Assembly: GCA_900544945.1 (NCBI GenBank)
Contig: UQXG01000065.1
Coordinates: 1 to 11,846, forward strand
Reading direction: 5' to 3'
DNA from: an uncultured Eubacteriales bacterium
Lineage (GTDB): Bacteria > Bacillota > Clostridia > Oscillospirales > Oscillospiraceae
DNA: 11,846 nucleotides
This document shows, in pieces, positions 6,661 through 11,846 of the stretch (within the stretch, counting starts at the first letter, position 1; each line of letters starts with the position of its first letter). The position numbers and the translations under genes were made by a program. The notes beneath the pieces are model-generated. The model was not told the DNA's origin. It saw only the letters and a program-made list of their open reading frames with translations, and did not search any database.

Positions 6661-7356
6661 TTAAAAGCCTCCTAGATGATAGATTTCCCGGTAAAGGGGG
6701 GTGGGGGAGCCGTCGGCCTCCCGAAGAATCCATTCCTCCCAGATTAGCCCCGGCTTTCCGCCCTTGCGCAGCCCCAAAAGAATCAGGCTTACCGGGTCGC
6801 CGGGGCGATGGCGAACCAGGCCTAAGCGTTTGGCTTCCAGCCCCACGGCGGCTCCCGCGGCGATCAGCTCCCCCAGCCGCTCCGGCCGATGCACCAGATA
6901 AAAATCCCCGCCGTATTTCAGTGCCCAGCCGGCGGCTTTCATAAGGGCGCTTACCGGGCAGAAATCCTCCCGCCGGGCGGCAGTCAGTTTGGCTGCCGGG
7001 CCTCCGGAAAAATAGGGAGGATTGGACAGGCACACATCGAAGCTTCCCGGGGTCAGCCTTTGGGGCGCTTCTTGTATGTCAGCCAAAAGACTTTCCAGCC
7101 GGCTTTCCAGGCCGTTTCGGCAGATGTTGGCCAGAGCCGCCGCGTGAGCCCTTTCGTCCCGCTCAATGCCCGTGACAGCGCATCCGACATCCCGACTGCA
7201 CAGCAGCAGCCCCAGGGTGCCGCAGCCGGAACCCAAATCCAGCACCCGTGCGTTTTTCGGCAGCCGGACAAAGTGGGAAAGCACCATGGAATCGGTGCTC
7301 AGGGGAAAGCACCCGTCGGGAATTTCTAATTGATAGTTGTTTGGTAATATTTCCAT
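6661..7356 (-). CDS. trmN6: tRNA1(Val) A37 N6-methyltransferase family protein (TrmN6/YabB)
   Basis: This is a class I SAM-dependent methyltransferase of about 231 residues. Motif I is VLDLGSGCGTLGL (38-50), the acidic motif II is GIERDE (63-68) and the catalytic motif is SNPPYF (111-116), the N6-adenine type. The N-terminus MEILPNNYQLEIPDGCFPLSTDSMVL matches the COG4123 TrmN6/YabB family, where the adjacent rsmI is a common partner (yabB and yabC in Bacillus). The frame stays open upstream to a TTG at 7443, but that codon lies in the ferredoxin terminator stem and adds 29 residues unlike the family, so I start at the ATG at 7356. No good ribosome binding site precedes that ATG, and no clear promoter is seen between it and the terminator. 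The target position on tRNA is inferred from the family. Confidence 0.88.
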   Translation of the reverse strand: MEILPNNYQLEIPDGCFPLSTDSMVLSHFVRLPKNARVLDLGSGCGTLGLLLCSRDVGCAVTGIERDERAHAAALANICRNGLESRLESLLADIQEAPQRLTPGSFDVCLSNPPYFSGGPAAKLTAARREDFCPVSALMKAAGWALKYGGDFYLVHRPERLGELIAAGAAVGLEAKRLGLVRHRPGDPVSLILLGLRKGGKPGLIWEEWILREADGSPTPLYREIYHLGGF

Positions 7357-7400
7357 AGAAACAGAAAAGAGAAGTGACGATGATTGGGGCAGAGCTTCCC

Positions 7401-7445
7401 AAGAAGAAAAAAGAAAATTGACCTGCGCGTGGGCGCAGGCCAATT
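7401..7445 (-). terminator. Intrinsic terminator of the ferredoxin gene
   Basis: On the minus strand AATTGGCCTGCGC pairs with GCGCAGGTCAATT (plus positions 7433-7445 and 7416-7428) over 13 bp with one G-U wobble and a CCAC loop. It is followed by TTCTTTTTTCTTCTT (7415 down to 7401). It begins 19 bases after the ferredoxin stop and separates this gene from trmN6. Confidence 0.92.
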
Positions 7446-7464
7446 ACAAGCCTATGAAGAAAGA

Positions 7465-7635
7465 TTAGCCTTCCTCGATAGCGTCGTTGGGGCACTGCTC
7501 GGCGCAGGAGCCGCAGGAAACGCAGACATCGGCGTCGATGACGTACTTGCCGTCGCCCTCGGAGATAGCCTCAACGGGGCACTGCTCGGCGCAGGAACCG
7601 CAGGAAACGCAAGCGTCAGTAATTACATAAGCCAT
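7465..7635 (-). CDS. 2[4Fe-4S] clostridial-type ferredoxin
   Basis: This small electron carrier has 56 residues, starts MAYVITDACVSC and ends PNDAIEEG. Two CxxCxxCxxxCP motifs (C9, C12, C15, C19 and C38, C41, C44, C48) bind two [4Fe-4S] clusters, as in Clostridium pasteurianum ferredoxin. It probably serves low-potential redox enzymes such as pyruvate:ferredoxin oxidoreductase or hydrogenase, but no partner gene is nearby. The dodecamer CVSCGSCAEQCP occurs twice, identical in protein; the underlying 36-nt DNA segments (7489-7524 and 7576-7611) differ at only one base, 87 nt apart. AGGGAGG (7643-7649) sits seven bases before the ATG. It has its own promoter and terminator, so it is a monocistronic gene, divergent from clpC. 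Confidence 0.97.
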   Translation of the reverse strand: MAYVITDACVSCGSCAEQCPVEAISEGDGKYVIDADVCVSCGSCAEQCPNDAIEEG

Positions 7636-7660
7636 GGTAAAACCTCCCTAATGTTTTTCT

Positions 7661-7682
7661 GTTCTACAGCGTATGTAGTAAC
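7661..7682 (-). promoter_or_regulatory. Hairpin at the 5' end of the ferredoxin mRNA
   Basis: On the minus strand GTTACTACA pairs with TGTAGAAC around the loop TACGC, giving an 8-bp stem with one bulged A. It lies immediately downstream of the predicted transcription start near 7684, between the promoter and the ribosome binding site. A 5' mRNA-stabilising stem or an operator are both possible; I do not recognise a known regulator site. Confidence 0.4.
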
Positions 7683-7690
7683 GTATCCTC

Positions 7691-7718
7691 ATTGTAGCAT
7701 GGATTTTCGAAAATGCAA
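7691..7718 (-). promoter_or_regulatory. Sigma-A promoter of the ferredoxin gene
   Basis: On the minus strand TTGCAT (-35, 7713-7718) and TACAAT (-10, 7691-7696) are separated by 16 bases. Both are near consensus. The start of transcription is expected near 7684, about 50 bases upstream of the ATG. Confidence 0.7.
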
Positions 7719-7782
7719 TTCCTTTTTGCGTTTTTTCGGGAATAATTTTTTCCGGAGCTGGCGATGCTTTCCCGCAAAGGAA

Positions 7783-7798
7783 GACTGCCCAGGCAGTC
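7783..7798 (+). promoter_or_regulatory. Palindrome just upstream of the clpC ribosome binding site
   Basis: GACTGCC (7783-7789) and GGCAGTC (7792-7798) form a perfect 7-bp inverted repeat with a 2-nt centre, directly before the purine-rich GGAAGGGAAGG that serves as ribosome binding site. It could be an operator or a translation-limiting hairpin. It does not resemble the CtsR heptad repeat (GGTCAAA type) expected for clpC in many Firmicutes. A weak AATAAT at 7741-7746 is the best -10 candidate upstream, without a convincing -35 element. Confidence 0.4.
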
Positions 7799-7816
7799 GG
7801 AAGGGAAGGACGGTAT

Positions 7817-10135
7817 ATGAACTATCACCCGGCCACGGTGGAGCTTCTTTCCCAGGCGGCTCGGAAGGCCCGGGAGCTGGGCCACAGCTATGTGGGATCG
7901 GCACATTTTCTCCTGGCACTGAGCCGGGAGAACGGGAGCACCGGCTTAGTGCTCCGGCAGCTGGGAGTTGACCCGGAGCTGATGGAGGCGCTGATCCAGC
8001 TGCTCTACGGCCTGGGAACCCCGGAGCTGCCCCTGCCCCAGGGACTGACCCCGGAGGCCAAGCACCTTCTGCGGGGAGCCGCCGGAGAGGCCAGAAGCCA
8101 GCGTGTTCGGCAGATTCAGCCCCAGCATTTGCTTTTGGCCATGGCCCGGCAGGAGCGGGGAGCCGCCGGAGAGCTGCTGCGGCTTTCCGGCCTTGCCCCG
8201 GAGGAACTGTTTAACCAGACGGTGGAGTATCTGCGCTGGGAGCAAAGTGTGTTGACGAGAGCGAAGAAGGAGGAAACTCGTTTGAGACTGTTGGAGCAAT
8301 TCAGTGAGGATCTGGTGGCGAAAGCCGCAACGATGGATCCGGTGATCGGCAGGGAACGGGAAATTGACACGGTCATCGGCATTCTGTGCCGGAAAAGCAA
8401 GAATAACCCGGCTCTGGTGGGGGAGCCAGGGGTGGGCAAAACCGCCATCGCCGAGGGGCTGGCTCAGCGGATGGCCACCGGGAGCGTGCCGCCCCAGCTG
8501 AAGGAAAAGCGGCTGGTGAGCCTGAATATGGCCTCCCTGGTGGCGGGGACGAAATACCGGGGAGAATTCGAGGAACGGCTTCGGGATGTGCTGGCGGAAA
8601 TCCGCCGCTGCGGAGACGTGATTCTTTTTGTGGATGAAATGCACACCATTGTGGGAGCGGGAGCCGCCGAGGGTGCCATTGACGCGGCAAACATTTTCAA
8701 GCCCGCCCTGGGTCGGGGAGAGCTGCAAATGCTGGGAGCCACCACCCGGGAGGAATACCGGAAGTATATCGAAAAAGACGCGGCGCTGGAACGGCGGTTC
8801 CGGCCTGTTGCGGTGGAGGAGCCCAGCCAGGAGGCCACCCTGGCCATTCTCAAGGCTCTGCGGCCTGGGCTGGAGCGGCATCACCATCTGCGCATCACCG
8901 ACGATGCCATCCGGGAGGCGGTGAGGTTGTCCGCCCGGTATCTGCCTGACCTTTACCTGCCGGACAAGGCCATTGATCTGCTGGATGAAGGAGCCTCCCG
9001 GGCGAGATTGGAGGAGCTGCACAGCGGCCGGGGCAGCGCTGCCCGGAAGGAACTGGAAGAAGCCCTGCAAGGAGCCGTCCGGGAGCGGCAGTTCGAGCGG
9101 GCGGCAGAGCTCCGGGACAAAATGCAGCATCTGGCAAAGCCCAGCGTGCGCAGCCGGAACGTAAACGCCTCGGATATTGCCTGGGTGGTATCCCAGCGCA
9201 CGGGAATCCCCGTGGGACGGCTCACCGCCGGAGAGCGGGAGCGGCTGTTGGAGTTGGAGGGCCTGCTGTCGGCGGAAGTCATCGGCCAGAGCGAGGCGGT
9301 TTCCGCTGTGGCGGAAGCCGTCCGGCGGGGTTATTCCGGCATCCGGGATCCGGGGCGGCCCATTGCCAGTCTGCTCTTCACCGGCCCCACCGGCGTAGGA
9401 AAAACCGAGCTGTGCCGGGTGCTGGCCCAGGAGGTTTTCGGTTCCCGGGAGGCCGTGCTCCGGCTGGATATGACGGAATATATGGAAAAGCAGTCCGTGT
9501 CCCGGCTTATCGGCGCCCCTCCCGGCTATGTGGGCTATGAGGAGGGCGGCAAGCTGACGGAGGCCGTCCGCCGCCGTCCCTATAGCCTGGTGCTTTTCGA
9601 CGAGCTGGAGAAGGCCCATCCGGAGGTGCTGGGGATTTTGCTGCAAATCATGGAAGAGGGAGTGCTGACGGATTCCACCGGCCGCCGGGTCAGCTTCCGC
9701 AATGCCATTGTGGTCATGACCTCCAACGTGGGGGGCCAACTCCGGGGAGAGGGTCTGGGCTTCTGCGCCGCCGGACGGGCGGCGGAAATGGGGGAGGCCC
9801 TGCGGCAGAGCTTTTCCCCGGAGTTTCTGGGAAGAATCGACCGGACCGTTCATTTTTCGCCTCTGGGAAAGGAGGCCATGGAGACCATCGCCGGAAAATA
9901 TCTGCGCCAGCTTCAGGAGCGCACCGCCGCCGCGGGCACCCAGCTTTTGCTGCCGGAAGGGCTTGCCCGGTTCCTGCTGGAAAAATGTCCCGGAAAGGAC
10001 GGAGCCCGACAGCTCCGGCGGCTGGTGCAGACAGAGGTGGAGGGGCCTTTGGCCGGCTTTCTGCTGGGCTGCGCCCGGAAGCCAACCCGGGTGAAGCTCC
10101 TGCTGGAGGCGGGAGAAATTTCCTTTTGCACCTGA
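7817..10135 (+). CDS. clpC: ClpC-type AAA+ protein unfoldase (Clp/Hsp100 ATPase)
   Basis: This protein unfolds substrates and feeds them to the ClpP protease. In 772 residues it has two N-terminal Clp_N repeats (about 1-70 and 75-140), first AAA+ module with Walker A GEPGVGKT (202-209) and Walker B VILFVDE (268-274), a short middle region with a UVR-like helix (VRERQFERAAELRDKM, about 421-436), then a second AAA+ module with Walker A GPTGVGKT (523-530) and Walker B LVLFDE (591-596). The tripeptide LGF at 647-649 sits where ClpC carries its VGF ClpP-docking loop, which supports ClpC over ClpB. The middle region appears about 15-20 residues shorter than in Bacillus ClpC. No ctsR, mcsA or mcsB is adjacent. 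The ATG at 7817 follows GGAAGGGAAGG closely; the gene stands alone, facing mraZ 154 bases downstream. Confidence 0.92.
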   Translation: MNYHPATVELLSQAARKARELGHSYVGSAHFLLALSRENGSTGLVLRQLGVDPELMEALIQLLYGLGTPELPLPQGLTPEAKHLLRGAAGEARSQRVRQIQPQHLLLAMARQERGAAGELLRLSGLAPEELFNQTVEYLRWEQSVLTRAKKEETRLRLLEQFSEDLVAKAATMDPVIGREREIDTVIGILCRKSKNNPALVGEPGVGKTAIAEGLAQRMATGSVPPQLKEKRLVSLNMASLVAGTKYRGEFEERLRDVLAEIRRCGDVILFVDEMHTIVGAGAAEGAIDAANIFKPALGRGELQMLGATTREEYRKYIEKDAALERRFRPVAVEEPSQEATLAILKALRPGLERHHHLRITDDAIREAVRLSARYLPDLYLPDKAIDLLDEGASRARLEELHSGRGSAARKELEEALQGAVRERQFERAAELRDKMQHLAKPSVRSRNVNASDIAWVVSQRTGIPVGRLTAGERERLLELEGLLSAEVIGQSEAVSAVAEAVRRGYSGIRDPGRPIASLLFTGPTGVGKTELCRVLAQEVFGSREAVLRLDMTEYMEKQSVSRLIGAPPGYVGYEEGGKLTEAVRRRPYSLVLFDELEKAHPEVLGILLQIMEEGVLTDSTGRRVSFRNAIVVMTSNVGGQLRGEGLGFCAAGRAAEMGEALRQSFSPEFLGRIDRTVHFSPLGKEAMETIAGKYLRQLQERTAAAGTQLLLPEGLARFLLEKCPGKDGARQLRRLVQTEVEGPLAGFLLGCARKPTRVKLLLEAGEISFCT

Positions 10136-10193
10136 TTTATGCGAACGATTGTTTGAATTATGGAAAAATTGTAACCAAAAAAGGAAAAAACCG

Positions 10194-10215
10194 GAGAAAA
10201 AGATTGATTTTTCTC
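10194..10215 (+). promoter_or_regulatory. A/T-rich hairpin between clpC and mraZ
   Basis: GAGAAAAA (10194-10201) and TTTTTCTC (10208-10215) form a perfect 8-bp stem around GATTGA. The loop and the start of the right arm contain the mraZ -35 hexamer (TTGATT, 10204-10209). It lacks a separate T-run, so it is a poor terminator for clpC. It may be an extra operator at the mraZ promoter, or coincidence in A/T-rich DNA. Confidence 0.3.
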
Positions 10216-10232
10216 TGCGGGGGTAGTATACT
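10204..10232 (+). promoter_or_regulatory. Sigma-A promoter of mraZ-rsmH
   Basis: TTGATT (-35, 10204-10209) and TATACT (-10, 10227-10232) are separated by exactly 17 bases and are both close to consensus. The start of transcription is expected around 10239, directly at the first MraZ repeat. Confidence 0.75.
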
Positions 10233-10238
10233 GTCTGC

Positions 10239-10275
10239 AAATGGAGCAAAAGGGTAGTAAAGTGGAGTAAAAGGG
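10239..10275 (+). promoter_or_regulatory. MraZ operator: four direct AAANGG-type repeats
   Basis: AAATGG (10239-10244), AAAGGG (10249-10254), AAGTGG preceded by A (10259-10265) and AAAGGG (10270-10275) recur at steps of 10, 11 and 10 bases, one helical turn apart. MraZ is known to bind several direct repeats with a GTGG/TGGG core at this spacing upstream of its own gene and repress the dcw operon. Here the array runs from the expected transcription start to just before the ribosome binding site AGGAGG (10277-10282), so bound MraZ would block initiation. Confidence 0.8.
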
Positions 10276-10289
10276 AAGGAGGGAAGCGG

Positions 10290-10718
10290 ATGATCGGCAA
10301 GTACAGTGCCAAGCTGGACGAAAAGAGCCGGCTGTTTGTGCCGGCAAAGCTGAGAAGCGAACTGGGGGATACCTTTTTTGTGACCCTGGGCGTCAACTGC
10401 GGTCACCGCTGCCTGACCGTTTACACCGCCCAGGAGTGGCAGCAGCTTTCCGACAACTTCAATGCCCTGAGCATTTCCCAGCGGGCTGGAGCCACCAGCC
10501 TGATTTTTATGAACGCGGCGGAGTGCACCCCGGATAAGCAGTTCCGGTTCGGTCTGACCCAATTTCTGCTGGACTACGCGGGCATCGACCGGGAGGTCAT
10601 GATTGTAGGTCGGGCGGGCCAGGCGGAAATCTGGGACGCCAAGGAATTCGCGGCCTTTGAATCCGAAAATTTGACCCCGGAAAAGCTGCTGGCATCTCTG
10701 GAGGCGATCGGACTATGA
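10290..10718 (+). CDS. mraZ: Transcriptional regulator MraZ
   Basis: MraZ is the DNA-binding repressor at the head of the division and cell wall (dcw) cluster. The 142 residues are the normal length and contain two SpoVT/AbrB-like swapped-hairpin domains (about 5-47, with LDEKSRLFVPAKLR, and about 76-120, with FRFGLTQFLLDYAGIDREVMIVG). In the first half the family's DxKGR signature reads DEKSR, so the glycine is replaced by serine. The ATG at 10290 is seven bases after AGGAGG. The gene overlaps rsmH by four bases (ATGA), indicating translational coupling. Autoregulation through the repeats at 10239-10275 is inferred from the family. Confidence 0.97.
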   Translation: MIGKYSAKLDEKSRLFVPAKLRSELGDTFFVTLGVNCGHRCLTVYTAQEWQQLSDNFNALSISQRAGATSLIFMNAAECTPDKQFRFGLTQFLLDYAGIDREVMIVGRAGQAEIWDAKEFAAFESENLTPEKLLASLEAIGL

Positions 10719-11650
10719 GTGAATTTCATCATGTTTCCGTGCTGCTGGAGGAGTGCATCGAGGCACTGAGCATCAAGCCTGACGGGATTTATGTGGACGG
10801 CACTTTGGGCGGCGCAGGCCATTCCAGCCGGATTGCCGCGGAGCTCACCACCGGCCGGCTCATCGGCATCGACCGGGATCCGGTAGCCCTGGAAGCGGCA
10901 GGGGAGCGGCTGAAGCCCTTTGCCGACCGGGTGACCCTGGTGCACAGCAATTTTGACGAAATGGACACGGTTCTGAAAGACCTGGGCATTTCCGGCGTGG
11001 ACGGAATTCTCATGGACTTGGGCGTGTCCTCTCCCCAGCTGGACGACGGGAAACGGGGTTTTTCCTACATGGCCGATGCCCCTCTGGATATGCGCATGAA
11101 CAGTGAGGATACCCTGGACGCCCGGCAGATCGTGAACGGCTGGTCTTATGAAGAATTAAAGCGGATTCTCTACGACTACGGCGAGGAACGCTACGCCCCC
11201 CGGATTGCGGCGGCCATCTGCAAGCGCAGAGAGGAAGCCCCCATCGAGACCACTCTGGAATTGGTGGATATTATCCGGGGAGCCATGCCGGCGGCTGCCC
11301 TGCGGGAGAAGCAGCACCCGGCCAAGCGAAGCTTTCAGGCCATCCGCATTGCCGTCAACGACGAGCTGGGCAGTGTGGAGCGGGTGATGAAGCGGGCAGT
11401 GCCCTGCCTGAACCCCGGTGGGCGACTGGCTGTGATTACCTTCCATTCTTTGGAAGACCGAATTGTGAAGAACGCCATGGCGGAGGCGGCCAAGGGCTGC
11501 ATCTGCCCCAGAGAGTTCCCGGTCTGCGTCTGCGGCAGAAAGCCTCAGGTGAAGATCATTACCCGCAAGCCCATTACCTCCACGGAGGAGGAGCTGGCGG
11601 TCAATCCCAGAGCCAGAAGCGCAAAGCTTCGGGTTTGCGAAAAACTCTGA
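10715..11650 (+). CDS. rsmH: 16S rRNA (cytosine(1402)-N4)-methyltransferase RsmH (MraW)
   Basis: RsmH methylates N4 of C1402 in 16S rRNA, tuning the P-site of the ribosome; RsmI from the same window adds the 2'-O-methyl group on the same nucleotide. The 311 residues carry the family motifs in order: HVSVLLEEC (6-14), the SAM-binding DGTLGGAGHS (28-37), GIDRDPVA (51-58), DLGVSSPQLDDGKRGFSY (101-118), DAPLDMRM (121-128), KRSFQAIRIAVNDEL (about residue 205) and GGRLAVITFHSLEDRIVK. The C-terminal NPRARSAKLRVCEK is also typical. The start overlaps the end of mraZ by four bases. In most Firmicutes ftsL and a penicillin-binding protein gene follow; here repeat copy C starts seven bases after the stop and the window ends inside it. 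Confidence 0.98.
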   Translation: MSEFHHVSVLLEECIEALSIKPDGIYVDGTLGGAGHSSRIAAELTTGRLIGIDRDPVALEAAGERLKPFADRVTLVHSNFDEMDTVLKDLGISGVDGILMDLGVSSPQLDDGKRGFSYMADAPLDMRMNSEDTLDARQIVNGWSYEELKRILYDYGEERYAPRIAAAICKRREEAPIETTLELVDIIRGAMPAAALREKQHPAKRSFQAIRIAVNDELGSVERVMKRAVPCLNPGGRLAVITFHSLEDRIVKNAMAEAAKGCICPREFPVCVCGRKPQVKIITRKPITSTEEELAVNPRARSAKLRVCEKL

Positions 11651-11657
11651 CAAGTTT

Positions 11658-11846
11658 GAGTAACCGCTGATGAAATCGTCTGCGGTTCTCAACGGATCTT
11701 TCGCCCCGACTGTGCAGTTTGAAAAGTTTGAAATATAGCGCAGCCGTTGCCAGTGTAAGCTGGCTTACGGATGCGGCATACCCCTTGCGGGTACACAAAG
11801 TATTCCTGCGCTTTTCAAACTTTCATTCGTGCCAAAATCTCTCGCT
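11658..11846 (+). repeat. Palindromic intergenic repeat, copy C (cut by window end)
   Basis: The left end (11658-11678, including AACCGCTGATGAAATCG at 11662-11678) mirrors the right end of copy A. AGTTTGAAAAG (11716-11726) pairs perfectly with CTTTTCAAACT (11811-11821), the counterpart of the inner stem of copy B. ACACAAAGTATTCCT (11793-11807) and AAAATCTCTCG (11834-11844) are identical to copy B read in reverse. Compared with B, C has about 57 extra bases in the centre, holding further small hairpins (GTAAG/CTTAC at 11755-11768 and TACCC/GGGTA at 11779-11793). Symmetry predicts the right end about 32 bases past the window. It begins seven bases after the rsmH stop, and no gene is visible in it. 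Confidence 0.82.

Noticed and set aside
5739..6944. Plus-strand frame of 401 codons across rsmI and trmN6
   Set aside because: It lies opposite two well-recognised methyltransferase genes and ends in Arg/Pro-rich nonsense.
7357..7443. N-terminal extension of TrmN6 from a TTG at 7443
   Set aside because: The TTG is inside the ferredoxin terminator stem, and the extra 29 residues do not look like the family's N-terminus.
7489..7611. Short spaced repeats that might suggest a CRISPR array
   Set aside because: There are only two units, both coding for the cysteine motifs of a ferredoxin in frame.
7946..10396. Open frame of 816 codons on the minus strand opposite clpC
   Set aside because: It is an antisense shadow of clpC caused by high GC and biased codons. 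Its protein is low in complexity, rich in Gln, Pro and Gly, and shows no family motif.
1..11846. Circular molecule closed through the terminal repeats
   Set aside because: The overlapping parts of copies A and C differ at many positions, so the two ends are not the same sequence. The gene content is chromosomal.

Overview
The window looks like chromosomal DNA from a GC-rich, spore-forming anaerobe of the class Clostridia, plausibly an Oscillospiraceae-type gut bacterium. This is inferred from a SipL-like spore coat protein, a clostridial 2[4Fe-4S] ferredoxin, strong AGGAGG-type ribosome binding sites, the Firmicutes-style mraZ-rsmH pair and the pairing of trmN6 with rsmI. There are no rRNA or tRNA genes and no phage genes. 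Both ends of the window lie inside copies of one repeat, as expected if this is a whole contig broken at repeats.

Layout. 1-82: truncated repeat copy A, then a long leader hairpin. 208-3702: a tight livHMGF operon encoding a branched-chain amino acid type ABC importer (two permeases, two ATPases); the binding-protein gene is not in the window. 3733-3772: a strong terminator, followed at once by a 49-residue, 11-cysteine predicted membrane peptide. 4014-5510: a SipL-like SPOCS/LysM sporulation protein with a possible sigma-E promoter. 5513-5677: complete repeat copy B, then a bidirectional terminator. 5817-7356 (minus): rsmI and trmN6, two RNA methyltransferase genes. 7465-7635 (minus): a 56-residue 2[4Fe-4S] ferredoxin with its own promoter and terminator. 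7817-10135: a ClpC-type AAA+ unfoldase, divergent from the ferredoxin. 10204-11650: sigma-A promoter, four-repeat MraZ operator, mraZ and rsmH, the start of the division and cell wall (dcw) cluster. 11658 to the end: repeat copy C, cut by the window end.

How the parts relate. Most genes are core housekeeping: nutrient uptake, rRNA/tRNA methylation, electron transfer, protein quality control and division-cluster control. The unusual component is the repeat. Copy B is a 165-bp imperfect palindrome with 21-nt ends matching at 19 of 21 positions, and it is centred exactly on the loop of an inner ~20-bp stem. A and C are related copies in the opposite orientation, and C carries an extra ~57 nt in its centre. 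All three lie in intergenic DNA; B and C start within 10 bases of a stop codon. This is a MITE-like or structured-RNA repeat family that I cannot match to a named one.
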